NCBI RefSeq assembly: GCF_041435055.1
Contig: NZ_CP108002.1
Span: forward strand, 7,626,001 to 7,690,000
Origin: Streptomyces sp. NBC_00341
GTDB taxonomy: Bacteria > Actinomycetota > Actinomycetes > Streptomycetales > Streptomycetaceae
Direction of reading: 5' to 3'
DNA length: 64,000 nt
Part shown: positions 9,184 through 18,100 of the stretch, piece after piece
Numbering within the stretch: the stretch's first letter is position 1
How the letters are laid out: the number at the start of each line of letters is the position of its first letter
Notes under the pieces: model-generated
Database searches by the model: none
Told to the model about the DNA's origin: nothing
What the model saw: the letters and a program-made list of their open reading frames with translations, nothing else
Program-made: the position numbers and the translations under genes

Positions 9184-10188
9184 ATGCCCCGTCCCTTCAC
9201 CCTCTTCACCGGTCAGTGGGCCGATCTGCCACTGGAGGACGTCTGCCGGTACGCCCGCGACTTCGGCTACGACGGTCTCGAACTCGCCTGCTGGGGAGAC
9301 CACTTCGAGGTCGACAAGGCCCTCGCTGATCCGGGGTACCTGGACGGGCGCCACCAGCTGCTCGACAAGTACGGGCTGAAGTGCTGGGCGGTCTCCAACC
9401 ACCTGGTGGGCCAGGCCGTCTGCGACAACCCGATCGACGAGCGCCACCAGGGCATCCTGCCCGCCCGGATCTGGGGCGACGGGGAGCCCGAAGGGGTGCG
9501 CCGCCGGGCCGCAGAGGAGATCAAGAACACCGCGCGGGCGGCCGCCGCCTTCGGGGTGGACACGGTCATCGGGTTCACCGGTTCGTCGATCTGGCACCTG
9601 GTGGCGATGTTCCCTCCGGTCCCGCCGCACATGATCGAGCGCGGTTACGAGGACTTCGCCGAGCGCTGGAACCCGATCCTCGACGTGTTCGACGCGGAGG
9701 GGGTGCGGTTCGCCCACGAGGTGCATCCGAGCGAGATCGCGTACGACTACTGGACGACGCACCGCGCGCTGGAGGCCGTCGGCCACCGGCCGGCCTTCGG
9801 GCTGAACTTCGACCCCAGCCACTTCGTCTGGCAGGACCTGGACCCGGTCGGCTTCCTGTACGACTTCCGGGACCGGATCTACCACGTGGACTGCAAGGAG
9901 GCGCGCAAGCGGCTGGACGGCCGCAACGGCCGGCTCGGCTCCCATCTGCCGTGGGGCGACCCGCGGCGCGGCTGGGACTTCGTCTCGGCGGGGCACGGCG
10001 ACGTGCCGTGGGAGGACGTGTTCCGGATGCTGCGGTCCATCGAGTACGACGGACCGGTCTCCGTGGAGTGGGAGGACGCGGGCATGGACCGACTGACGGG
10101 CGCCCCGGAAGCGCTTGCATCGCTCAAGCGGTTCGACTTCGACCCGCCGAGCACGTCGTTCGACGCGGCGTTCGGCGGCAACGACTGA
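9184..10188 (+). CDS. Sugar phosphate isomerase/epimerase family protein (xylose-isomerase-like TIM barrel)
   Basis: A 334-residue AP-endonuclease-2-type TIM barrel. Likely metal ligands are seen in [24 protein letters not shown] and SVEWEDAG. The protein starts with [25 protein letters not shown] sits seven bases before the ATG and only 12 bases separate it from the oxidoreductase, so the two are co-translated. Related proteins act as isomerases, epimerases or, in recently studied keto-sugar pathways, as eliminases/hydratases on 3-keto sugars. Its role with the oxidoreductase fits that pattern but is inferred. Confidence 0.9.
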   Translation: MPRPFTLFTGQWADLPLEDVCRYARDFGYDGLELACWGDHFEVDKALADPGYLDGRHQLLDKYGLKCWAVSNHLVGQAVCDNPIDERHQGILPARIWGDGEPEGVRRRAAEEIKNTARAAAAFGVDTVIGFTGSSIWHLVAMFPPVPPHMIERGYEDFAERWNPILDVFDAEGVRFAHEVHPSEIAYDYWTTHRALEAVGHRPAFGLNFDPSHFVWQDLDPVGFLYDFRDRIYHVDCKEARKRLDGRNGRLGSHLPWGDPRRGWDFVSAGHGDVPWEDVFRMLRSIEYDGPVSVEWEDAGMDRLTGAPEALASLKRFDFDPPSTSFDAAFGGND

Positions 10189-10198
10189 CCGTCCGAAC

Positions 10199-10295
10199 GG
10201 GGGCTCCGCCCCCGGACCCCCGCTCCTCAATCGCCGGAGGGGCTTAATGCTCAGCCTCGCCGGCGTTTGAGGCGCGGGGTCTGGGGCGGAGCCCC
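10199..10295. terminator. Long imperfect inverted repeat, bidirectional-looking terminator
   Basis: The outer arms GGGGCTCCGCCCC and GGGGCGGAGCCCC are exact complements. Inner arms CCTCAATCGCCGG and CCGGCGTTTGAGG pair with one mismatch. This is the common Streptomyces intergenic repeat found after genes and should end the operon 4168-10188. The rest of the 414-base gap to 10602 has no gene. A less GC-rich patch (10388-10500), including GTTCAACAAG and GTGTACACGAC, is the likely promoter region of the next gene. Confidence 0.7.
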
Positions 10296-10602
10296 AGGTT
10301 CGGGAAGGGGCGGGTAGGGGAAAGCAACGCCCCCAGCCCGGTGGCAGACCACATGCGCCGCCGGGCGGGCGAGCCCTGCCCAGAACCCCCTTTGTCCTGA
10401 CCAAGGAAAAAGTTCAACAAGACCGCTGCACAAGGGCTTTCCGTCCCGGACGAACAGGTCTACCGTCCAGAACGTGTACACGACATGACTCTCGTCACCG
10501 GAGCCGCACAGGCCCCGACTGACCTGCGCGGCAGTCCCCGCGCGGAACGGCACGGCAGCACCCGCACCCGCCCGTACAACCGGCACTCTCCGGAGGACAC
10601 TC

Positions 10603-13600
10603 GTGCACAGAACCCGAAGCCGGACCAGGTCCAGGCTCCGCGTCCGTAAATCCCTCGCCCTCTTCACCGGCGCCCTGCTCGCCGCCGCCACTCTCAGCCT
10701 GGGCGCCGGCACGGCTGTCGCCCACGAGGAGCCCGCTCCGGCCCCGGCCGCAGAGGACTTCCAGCAGGTCACCCTCGCCAAGGGGGTCGCCGAGACCGGC
10801 GAGCCCATGACGCTGGCGGTGCTCCCGGACCGCAGCGTCCTGCACACCGCTCGCGGCGGCGAACTGTGGCTCACCGACAACGGCGGCGACACCACGCTCG
10901 CCGGCACCATCCCCGTCTACTCGCACGACGAGGAAGGCCTCCAAGGCGTCGGGGTCGACCCGGACTTCAGTAAGAACCGGGCGATCTACCTCTACTACGC
11001 GCCCCCGCTGGACACCCCGGCCGGTGACGCCCCCGAGAACGGCACCGCCGCCGAGTTCGCCAAGTTCGACGGAGTCAACCGGCTCTCGCGCTTCGTCCTC
11101 AAGGAGGACGGCACGCTGGACATGGCCAGCGAGAAGAAGGTCCTCGACATCCCGACCTCGCGCGGCATGTGCTGCCACGTCGGCGGCGACATCGACTTCG
11201 ACGCGCAGGGCAACCTGTACATGTCGACCGGCGACGACTCCAACCCGTTCGCCTCCGACGGCTACGCCCCGATCGACGAGCGGCCGGACCGCAACCCCGC
11301 GTTCGACGCCCGCCGCTCCGCCGGGAACACCAACGACCTGCGCGGCAAGATCATCCGCATCAAGGTCGCGGAGGACGGCACGTACACCGTCCCCGACGGG
11401 AACCTTTTCGCGCCGGGCACGGACAAGACCCGCCCCGAGATCTACGCGATGGGCTTCCGCAACCCCTTCCGCTTCACCGTCGACAAGACCACCGGCATCC
11501 TGTACGTCGGCGACTACGGTCCCGACGCCGGTGCGGCCGACCCGAAGCGCGGACCCGCCGGACAGGTTGAGTTCGCCCGCGTCACCAAGCCCGGCAACTT
11601 CGGATGGCCGTACTGCACGGGCGACAACGACCCGTTCATCGACTACGACTTCGCGACGAAGACCTCCGGTGAGGCGTTCGACTGCGCCGCCCCCAAGAAC
11701 ACCTCCCGGTACAACACCGGTCTGGTGGACCTGCCTCCGGCCCAGCCCGCCTGGATCCCGTACGACAACGGATCCGTGCCCGAGTTCGGCACCGGCTCGG
11801 AGTCCCCGATGGGCGGTCCCGTCTACCACTACGACGCCGACCTCGACTCGCCCGTGAAGTTCCCCGAGGAGTACGACGGCGACTTCTTCGCCGGCGAGTT
11901 CGGCCGGAAGTGGATCAAGCGCATCGAGCAGGACGCCGACGGCAAGGTGGAGTCCATCAACGACGTGCCGTGGTCCGGCACCCAGATCATGGACATGGCC
12001 TTCGGGCCCGACGGCGCGCTGTACGTCCTGGACTACGGCACCGGCTACTTCGGCGGCGACGAGAACTCCGCTCTCTACCGCATCGAGAACGCCACCGACG
12101 GACGCTCACCGATCGCCGAGGCGACCGCGAACAAGACCTCCGGCACCGCACCGCTCAAGGTCGCCTTCTCCTCCGCCGGCACCACCGACGGTGACGGGGA
12201 CGCGCTGACCTACAGCTGGGACTTCGGTGACGGCGGCACATCGACCGCGGCCAACCCCACGTACACGTACAAGAAGAACGGCACCTACACCGCGACCGTC
12301 ACCGCCACGGACCCCACCGGGCGCACCGGATCGGCCAACGTCCATGTGACGGTCGGCAACACCGCTCCGCTCGTGAAGCTGGAACTGCCCGGTGACGGGC
12401 AGCTGTTCTCCTTCGGCGACGAGATCCCCTTCAAGGTGACCGTCACCGATCCCGAGGACGGCACGATCGACTGCTCCAAGATCGAGGTCCGCTTCATCCT
12501 CGGCCACGACGCCCACGGCCACCCGATCACCTCCGCGCACGGCTGCGAGGGCACCATCAAGACCGAGATGGACGGCGGGCACGACCCGAACGCCAACATC
12601 TTCGGAGTCATCGACGCCTCGTACACGGACGGCGGAGGCGGCGGCCAGGCGGCCCTGTCCGGTCACGACCAGTCCGAGCTGCAGCCGCGCCACCGCCAGG
12701 CCGAGCACTTCAGCGACTCGTCGGGCATCAAGACCTACGACAAGGCGAACGCCGAGGGCGGCAAGACCGTCGGCGACATCGAGAACGGCGACTGGATCTC
12801 CTTCAAGCCGTACCTGCTCGGTGACTCCACCAAGCTCACCGCCCGGATCGCCTCCGGCGGAGCGGGCGGCTTCCTCGAAGTCCGCACCGGCTCGGCCGAC
12901 GGGAAGATCCTCGGCTCCGCACCCGTACCGGTCACCGGTGGCTGGGAGGTCTTCCAGGACATCGACGTCCCCCTGCGCGGCGTCCCGAAGAAGTCGACCG
13001 AACTCTTCCTGGTCTTCAAGGGAGGCGACGGCGCGCTCTACGACCTCGACGACTTCGAGCTCTCCAACACCCCGCCCGACAAGACCGCCAAGCGCGTCCT
13101 GGTCTTCTCCAAGACCGCCGGCTTCCGCCACGACGCGATCCCCGAGGGCATCGCCGCACTGAAGGAGCTCGGCAAGGACAGCAACATCACGGTCGACGCG
13201 ACGGAGGAGGCCGGCCAGTTCACCACCTCCAACCTGGCCCGCTACGACGCCGTGGTCTTCATGTCGACCACGGGTGACGTCCTCAACGCCGACCAGCAGA
13301 AGGCGTTCGAGAACTTCGTGACCACCGGCGGCGGTTACGTCGGCGTGCACGCCGCAGCCGACACCGAGTACGAGTGGCCGTTCTACGGCGGACTCGTCGG
13401 CGCGTACTTCGACAGCCACCCCGCCATCCAGCCCGTCACCGTCCGGGTCGAGGACCACAAGAACCCGGCGACCGCACACCTGGGCGACACCTGGGAGCGC
13501 ACCGACGAGCTGTACAACTACCGCACCAACCCGCGCGGCAAGGTCAAGGTCCTCGCCACCCTCGACGAGACGACCTACACCGGCGGCAACATGAAGGGCG

Positions 13601-14313
13601 ACCACCCGATCACCTGGTGCCAGAGCTACCAGGGCGGCCGCTCCTTCTACACCGGCCTCGGCCACACCAAGGAGTCGTACGCGGACCCGGACTTCCGCAA
13701 GGTCCTCTCCGGCGGGCTGCGCTACGCGGCCGGCCAGGTGAAGGCCGACTGCAAGCCCGACACCGGCTACCGCTCGATCTTCAACGGCAGCACGCTCGAA
13801 GGCTGGAAGCAGGCGGGCCCCGGCAAGTTCAACGTCGTCGACGGCGAGCTGCGCTCCGAAGGCGGCATGGGCCTGCTCACCTACCAGGCCAAGGAGCTGA
13901 AGTCGTACTCGCTGAAGCTCGACTGGAAGCTGGCGGGCGATGACAACTCCGGCGTCTTCGTCGGCTTCCCGGAGTCGGACGACCCGTGGTCCGCGGTGGA
14001 CAACGGCTACGAGGTCCAGATCGACGCCACCGACGCCCCCGACCGCACCACCGGGTCCGTCTACACCTTCAAGTCGGCCAACATCAAGGCCCGCGACCAG
14101 GTCCTGAGGCCGCCCGGCCAGTGGAACAGCTACGAGATCAAGGTCCAGGGTGAACGGCTCCAGATCTTCCTCAACGGAGTGAAGATCAACGACTTCACCA
14201 ACACCGACCCGGCCCGCAGCCTCAAGGACGGCTACATCGGCCTCCAGAACCACGGGGCCGACGACCAGGTGTCCTTCCGCAACATCCAGCTGAAGGAACT
14301 GCCCTCCGCGTAG
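10603..14313 (+). CDS. Secreted multidomain protein: sorbosone/glucose dehydrogenase fold, PKD, CBM6-like, ThuA, DUF1080
   Basis: A 1236-residue exported protein. It has an Arg-rich N-terminus and a hydrophobic signal segment ending near AGTAVAHEEP. The domains in order are: a PQQ-dependent sugar dehydrogenase/GSDH-type propeller (about 50-490; LQGVGVDPDF, MGFRNPFRF); a PKD domain (about 500-590; YSWDFGDGG); a CBM6/lectin-like domain (about 700-830); a ThuA/trehalose-utilisation domain (about 835-1050; VLVFSKTAGFRHD, GGGYVGVHAAADTE); and a C-terminal DUF1080/3-keto-disaccharide-hydrolase domain (about 1060-1236; SIFNGSTLEGWKQ, NSGVFVGFP). GTG at 10603 follows GGAGGA. The combination suggests extracellular oxidation and cleavage of a glycoside or disaccharide, with products taken up by the preceding importer. 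The whole domain order is read directly; the chemistry is inferred. Confidence 0.9.
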   Translation: MHRTRSRTRSRLRVRKSLALFTGALLAAATLSLGAGTAVAHEEPAPAPAAEDFQQVTLAKGVAETGEPMTLAVLPDRSVLHTARGGELWLTDNGGDTTLAGTIPVYSHDEEGLQGVGVDPDFSKNRAIYLYYAPPLDTPAGDAPENGTAAEFAKFDGVNRLSRFVLKEDGTLDMASEKKVLDIPTSRGMCCHVGGDIDFDAQGNLYMSTGDDSNPFASDGYAPIDERPDRNPAFDARRSAGNTNDLRGKIIRIKVAEDGTYTVPDGNLFAPGTDKTRPEIYAMGFRNPFRFTVDKTTGILYVGDYGPDAGAADPKRGPAGQVEFARVTKPGNFGWPYCTGDNDPFIDYDFATKTSGEAFDCAAPKNTSRYNTGLVDLPPAQPAWIPYDNGSVPEFGTGSESPMGGPVYHYDADLDSPVKFPEEYDGDFFAGEFGRKWIKRIEQDADGKVESINDVPWSGTQIMDMAFGPDGALYVLDYGTGYFGGDENSALYRIENATDGRSPIAEATANKTSGTAPLKVAFSSAGTTDGDGDALTYSWDFGDGGTSTAANPTYTYKKNGTYTATVTATDPTGRTGSANVHVTVGNTAPLVKLELPGDGQLFSFGDEIPFKVTVTDPEDGTIDCSKIEVRFILGHDAHGHPITSAHGCEGTIKTEMDGGHDPNANIFGVIDASYTDGGGGGQAALSGHDQSELQPRHRQAEHFSDSSGIKTYDKANAEGGKTVGDIENGDWISFKPYLLGDSTKLTARIASGGAGGFLEVRTGSADGKILGSAPVPVTGGWEVFQDIDVPLRGVPKKSTELFLVFKGGDGALYDLDDFELSNTPPDKTAKRVLVFSKTAGFRHDAIPEGIAALKELGKDSNITVDATEEAGQFTTSNLARYDAVVFMSTTGDVLNADQQKAFENFVTTGGGYVGVHAAADTEYEWPFYGGLVGAYFDSHPAIQPVTVRVEDHKNPATAHLGDTWERTDELYNYRTNPRGKVKVLATLDETTYTGGNMKGDHPITWCQSYQGGRSFYTGLGHTKESYADPDFRKVLSGGLRYAAGQVKADCKPDTGYRSIFNGSTLEGWKQAGPGKFNVVDGELRSEGGMGLLTYQAKELKSYSLKLDWKLAGDDNSGVFVGFPESDDPWSAVDNGYEVQIDATDAPDRTTGSVYTFKSANIKARDQVLRPPGQWNSYEIKVQGERLQIFLNGVKINDFTNTDPARSLKDGYIGLQNHGADDQVSFRNIQLKELPSA

Positions 14314-14323
14314 GGACACGTCC

Positions 14324-14358
14324 GGACGGCGGGCGGGCACCACACCCGCCCGCCGTCC
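14324..14358 (+). terminator. Strong GC hairpin after the 1236-residue gene
   Basis: A perfect 14-base stem (14324-14337 with 14345-14358) and a 7-base loop CACCACA lie 11 bases after the stop codon. There is no T-run, as is usual for Streptomyces terminators. It separates the secreted protein gene from the Ebo-like operon. Confidence 0.8.
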
Positions 14359-14476
14359 GAACCCCCCCCGGGCCCCGCCGTCCGCGGCCCCGGGCCCCCG
14401 CCGTCCGCAGCCCTTCCCCTCAGGCACCGCGCCACCAGCTCTGCACCGCCAGGACCCCCAGCCAGGGAGGCAGCCC

Positions 14477-15595
14477 GTGTCAGCACCCGCCGTTCGTACC
14501 GGAGTCTGGTTCATCGGAGCACGCGGCTCCGTCGCCACCACCGCCACGGCGGGGTGCGCGGCGCTCGCGGCAGGCCTCCACCCGGCCGCCGGCATGGTCA
14601 CCGAGACCGAGCCGTTCGCCGGGAGCGGCCTGCCACCCGTGGGCTCGCTCGTCTTCGGCGGGCACGACACCCTGGACTGCCCGCTCCCCAAACGGGCCGA
14701 AGTACTCGCCGCCGGGGGAGTGCTGCCGCACGGCCTCCCCTCCGCGGTCAGCTCAGAACTCGCAGCGGCCGACGCGGAGATCCGCCCCGGCGGACCGCTC
14801 CCCGGCGACACCCGGACGGATGACGAACTCGTCACCGCGTTCGCCGCCGACCTCACAGAGTTCACCCGCCGCAACGGCCTGGCCAGGACCGTCGTCGTCA
14901 ACGTCGCCTCCACGGAGCCGGCCCCTGAGCCCGGCGCGCCGCGGCTGCCCGCCAGCTCCCTCTACGCCGCGGCGGCCCTGCGCGCCGGCTGTCCGTACGT
15001 CAACTTCACCCCCTCCACCGGACTGCGCACCCCCGCCCTCCAGGCCGCCGTCGCGGCCTCGGCCCTTCCTCACGCGGGCCGCGACGGCAAGACCGGCCAG
15101 ACCCTGCTGCGCTCCGTGCTCGCCCCGATGTTCGTGCAGCGGGCCCTGCCGGTACGGGCCTGGTCCGGCACCAACCTGCTCGGCGGCGGCGACGGGGCGG
15201 CACTGGCCGACCCGGCGGCGGCCGCCGCGAAGAACGCCGGCAAGGAACGCGTCCTGGCCGACACGCTCGGCGCCGCCCCCGAGGGCGAGGTCCACATCGA
15301 CGACGTGCCGGCGCTCGGGGACTGGAAGACGGCCTGGGACCACATCGCGTTCGACGGGTTCCTCGGCGCCCGCATGGTGCTCCAGACCACCTGGCAGGGC
15401 TGCGACTCGGCGCTCGCCGCGCCCCTGGTGCTGGACCTGGCACGGCTGCTGGCCCGCGCCCACGAGGTGGGCCTCACCGGCCCGCGCCCCGAACTCGGCT
15501 TCTACTTCAAGGACCCGGACGGCGGTCCCGCCGCACTGTCCGCCCAGTACCTGGCGCTGCTCTCCTTCGCGGAGCGGCTGCGGGGCGAGAAGTGA
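14477..15595 (+). CDS. Inositol-3-phosphate synthase family cyclase (first gene of Ebo-like operon)
   Basis: A 372-residue member of the myo-inositol-1-phosphate synthase family, which converts glucose 6-phosphate to a cyclitol phosphate using NAD. Seen are the Rossmann start VWFIGARGSVATT, the family block GRDGKTGQTLLRSVLAPMF, SGTNLLGGGDG and the Lys-rich AAAKNAGKERV. GTG at 14477 has GGGAGG upstream. It differs clearly from the usual actinobacterial enzyme that begins like VGVGNCAASLVQG, so it is likely a second, specialised copy. It is coupled to the following prenyltransferase (start inside its stop). In known Ebo clusters a dehydroquinate-synthase-like cyclase, EboD, occupies this role; here this protein may replace it. 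Confidence 0.88.
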   Translation: MSAPAVRTGVWFIGARGSVATTATAGCAALAAGLHPAAGMVTETEPFAGSGLPPVGSLVFGGHDTLDCPLPKRAEVLAAGGVLPHGLPSAVSSELAAADAEIRPGGPLPGDTRTDDELVTAFAADLTEFTRRNGLARTVVVNVASTEPAPEPGAPRLPASSLYAAAALRAGCPYVNFTPSTGLRTPALQAAVAASALPHAGRDGKTGQTLLRSVLAPMFVQRALPVRAWSGTNLLGGGDGAALADPAAAAAKNAGKERVLADTLGAAPEGEVHIDDVPALGDWKTAWDHIAFDGFLGARMVLQTTWQGCDSALAAPLVLDLARLLARAHEVGLTGPRPELGFYFKDPDGGPAALSAQYLALLSFAERLRGEK

Positions 15596-16527
15596 CGGCA
15601 CGCGCCTGGGCGGAGCTGCTCAGGGTCTCCGCGCTCTTCACCGTGCCGGGCGACGCGCTCGCGGGCGCGGCAGCGGTCGGGCGCCGACCCAACCGCTCCA
15701 CCGCCCTCGCCGTCGGCGCCTCGCTCTGCCTGTACGAGGCGGGCATGGCCCTCAACGACTGGGCCGACCGCGAGGAGGACGCCGTGGACCGCCCGCACCG
15801 CCCGATCCCCTCCGGCCGGATCACGCCCCGTGCGGCGCTCACCGCGGCCGGTGCGCTGACCGCGGCGGGCCTGGCCCTCGCCGCACGGGCGGGCCGCCCG
15901 GCCCTGACGGTGGCCACCGGCCTCGCGGCCATGGTCTGGGCGTACGACCTGCGGCTGAAGCACACGCCGGCCGGCCCGGCGGCGATGGCGGCGGCCCGCG
16001 GCCTGGACCTGCTCCTGGGCGCGACGGCGACCGCGACGCCGACCGCGACAGCCCGAGCGACGACGACGAAGGCCCCCGCGCCACCGGCCCGTGCCGCCGT
16101 ACCCGCCGCGCTCCCCGCCGCCGCCCTGCTCACGGCGCACACCTACGCGGTCACCGCCGTCTCGCGCCACGAGGCACAGGGCGGCTCCACCACGGCGCCC
16201 CTCGCTGCCCTCACGGCGGTCGCCGCGCTCGGCGGTGCGGTGGTACGGGACCGGCCGGCGGAGACGAAGCGCGCGTCGGCCCCCGCCCGGCTGCTGGTCA
16301 CCGCGCTCACCGGCGCCTACCTCCGCACCGCGGGCCGTCCGCTCGCGCACGCCGCGCTGAACCCGTCGCCACCGCTCACCCAGCGCGCCGTCGGCGGCGG
16401 CATCCGGGCGATGATCCCGCTCCAGGCCGCCCTCGCCGCCCGCGCCGGAGCCTCCGGCACCGCGCTCGCCGTCATGGGCCTCGTCCCCCTCGCCCGCAGC
16501 CTCGCCCGGAAGGTGAGCCCCACATGA
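15592..16527 (+). CDS. eboC: UbiA-family prenyltransferase, EboC-like
   Basis: A 311-residue membrane protein. The first UbiA aspartate motif is clear: ALNDWADREEDAVDRPHRP (NDxxDxxxD), followed by IPSGRI. A second, weaker one occurs at YDLRLKHT. UbiA enzymes attach a prenyl chain to an acceptor within the membrane. EboC of cyanobacterial and algal Ebo clusters belongs to this family. A Thr/Ala-rich loop (about residues 142-165) interrupts the membrane segments. The gene starts with GTG inside the stop of the cyclase gene and overlaps the next gene by ATGA. The lipid acceptor is unknown; a cyclitol phosphate made by the preceding enzyme is a reasonable guess. Confidence 0.85.
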   Translation: MTARAWAELLRVSALFTVPGDALAGAAAVGRRPNRSTALAVGASLCLYEAGMALNDWADREEDAVDRPHRPIPSGRITPRAALTAAGALTAAGLALAARAGRPALTVATGLAAMVWAYDLRLKHTPAGPAAMAAARGLDLLLGATATATPTATARATTTKAPAPPARAAVPAALPAAALLTAHTYAVTAVSRHEAQGGSTTAPLAALTAVAALGGAVVRDRPAETKRASAPARLLVTALTGAYLRTAGRPLAHAALNPSPPLTQRAVGGGIRAMIPLQAALAARAGASGTALAVMGLVPLARSLARKVSPT

Positions 16528-17411
16528 CGATCCGCCTCGGCTACGGCACCAACGGCCTCACCGACCTCCGCCTGGACGACGCCCTCGGCCTCCTCTCGGA
16601 CCTCGGCTACGACGGGGTCGGCCTCACCCTCGACCACATGCACCTCGATCCGATGGGCCCGGACCTCCTCGTCCGCACCCGCCGGGTCGCCGCACGGCTC
16701 CAGGAGCTGGGGCTCGGCGTCACCGTGGAGACCGGGGCCCGCTACGTCCTGGACCCGCGCCACAAGCACGGCCCCTCCCTGCTCGACCCGGACCCCGAAG
16801 CCAGGGCGGCCAGAACCGGGCTGCTCGTACGGGCCGTCGACGTCGCCGCCGAACTGGGCGCCCACGCCGTGCACTGCTTCAGCGGGGTCATGCCCCTGGG
16901 CACCGATGCCGGAACCGGCTGGGACCGGCTGACCGGCGCCCTCGCACCGGTCATCGAGGCGGCCGGACGAGCGGGGGTGCCGCTGGCCATCGAGCCCGAA
17001 CCCGGACACCTCCTCAGCCACCTCTCCGACTTCCACCACCTGCGCGCCCTGTGCGGAGACCCGGAACCACTGGGACTCACCCTCGACATCGGCCACTGCC
17101 AGTGCCTGGAGACCGAGGCGCCCGTCGACTGCGTACGCGAGGTGGCCCCCTGGCTGCGACACGTCCAGATCGAGGACATGTGCCGGGGTATCCACGAACA
17201 CCTTCCCTTCGGTGACGGCGAGATCGACTTCCCGCCCGTGCTCGCCGCCCTCGATGCCCTGGGCGACAACGGATACCAGGGGCTCACCGTCGTCGAACTG
17301 CCCCGGCACTCCCACGCCGGGCCCGAACTCGCCCAGTCCTCCATCGAGTTCCTGCGCAAGCACGGACCCTCGGCCCACAACGCGCGGAAGGGAGCCGCAC
17401 CATGCCGATGA
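16524..17411 (+). CDS. Sugar phosphate isomerase/epimerase family TIM barrel in Ebo-like operon
   Basis: A 295-residue AP-endonuclease-2-like barrel: GYGTNGLTDLRLDDAL at the start, then AIEPEPGHL, TLDIGHCQC, HVQIEDMCRG and VELPRHSH as probable metal-binding strands. The start ATG overlaps the prenyltransferase stop and the end overlaps the EboA-like gene by 10 bases. It has no signal peptide. Cyanobacterial Ebo sets contain one barrel protein (EboE); this operon has EboE plus this additional one. Function is unknown beyond fold. Confidence 0.85.
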   Translation: MTIRLGYGTNGLTDLRLDDALGLLSDLGYDGVGLTLDHMHLDPMGPDLLVRTRRVAARLQELGLGVTVETGARYVLDPRHKHGPSLLDPDPEARAARTGLLVRAVDVAAELGAHAVHCFSGVMPLGTDAGTGWDRLTGALAPVIEAAGRAGVPLAIEPEPGHLLSHLSDFHHLRALCGDPEPLGLTLDIGHCQCLETEAPVDCVREVAPWLRHVQIEDMCRGIHEHLPFGDGEIDFPPVLAALDALGDNGYQGLTVVELPRHSHAGPELAQSSIEFLRKHGPSAHNARKGAAPCR

Positions 17412-18100
17412 CCTCGCCGGACGCCCCGCTGCTGAGCCGCGGGGAACTCGACGCACAACTCGGCGGCGGCGCCCGCGCCTGGCTCGACGAAGCCCTCGCC
17501 GAGGCCGCCCACGCCGCCGCCCACCCGGACGCCGGACCCTCCGCCAACGCCTACGCCGTCCCCCCGTGGGAACTCCGCTTCGCCGCCGCCGGCCGGCATT
17601 GCGGACTCGAACGCGCCGACTCCGTACGCTCCCTGCTGCTCACCGAGTCCCGCGCCGGACTCGACGCCGTGACCCGGCTCTACGAACAGGGCACCGCCGC
17701 CGAACGGCGCGCCGTGCTGCTCACCCTGCCCGCACTCGACCTCGGCGCCACCGCCGTGGCCCTCGTCGAGGACGCCCTGCGCGCCAACGACACCACGCTG
17801 ATCGCCGCCGCCGTCGGCCCGTACGCCGGCGAGCACCTCGACGCGCACAACTGGCGCCACGCCGTCCTCAAATGCCTCTTCACGGGCGTCCCCGTCGACG
17901 CCGTCGACCAGCTGGCCCGGCGCGCCCGCGGCGACGCGGAACTCGCCCGGATGCTGGGCGACTACGCGGCCGAGCGCATCGCGGCCGGCCGCCCCGTACC
18001 CGCCGACCTGCACCGCGTACTCGCCTTCACGGCCCCCGGCCCCGAAGCCCCCGGTCCCGCCGCCCCCATGGCCTCAACGGCCCCATCGGAGGAGTCCTGA
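17402..18100 (+). CDS. eboA: EboA-like protein
   Basis: A 232-residue, Ala-rich, mostly helical soluble protein with no known catalytic motif. Features agreeing with EboA are its position just before the TatD-like gene and the central blocks PPWELRFAAAGRHCGL, VLLTLPALDLGATAVAL, IAAAVGPYAGEHLD and NWRHAVLKCLFTGVP. The last of these is the most characteristic part of the family as I know it. ATG at 17402 overlaps the previous gene; a second ATG follows at 17408. The C-terminus is Pro/Ala-rich. The role of EboA in metabolite traffic is not established biochemically. Confidence 0.8.
   Translation: MPMTSPDAPLLSRGELDAQLGGGARAWLDEALAEAAHAAAHPDAGPSANAYAVPPWELRFAAAGRHCGLERADSVRSLLLTESRAGLDAVTRLYEQGTAAERRAVLLTLPALDLGATAVALVEDALRANDTTLIAAAVGPYAGEHLDAHNWRHAVLKCLFTGVPVDAVDQLARRARGDAELARMLGDYAAERIAAGRPVPADLHRVLAFTAPGPEAPGPAAPMASTAPSEES

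Noticed and set aside
12106..14913. Very long open frame (935 codons) on the minus strand
   Set aside because: It lies antisense to the secreted multidomain gene. Its product is Gly/Val/Arg-rich without domains, and open antisense frames are normal in very GC-rich coding DNA.
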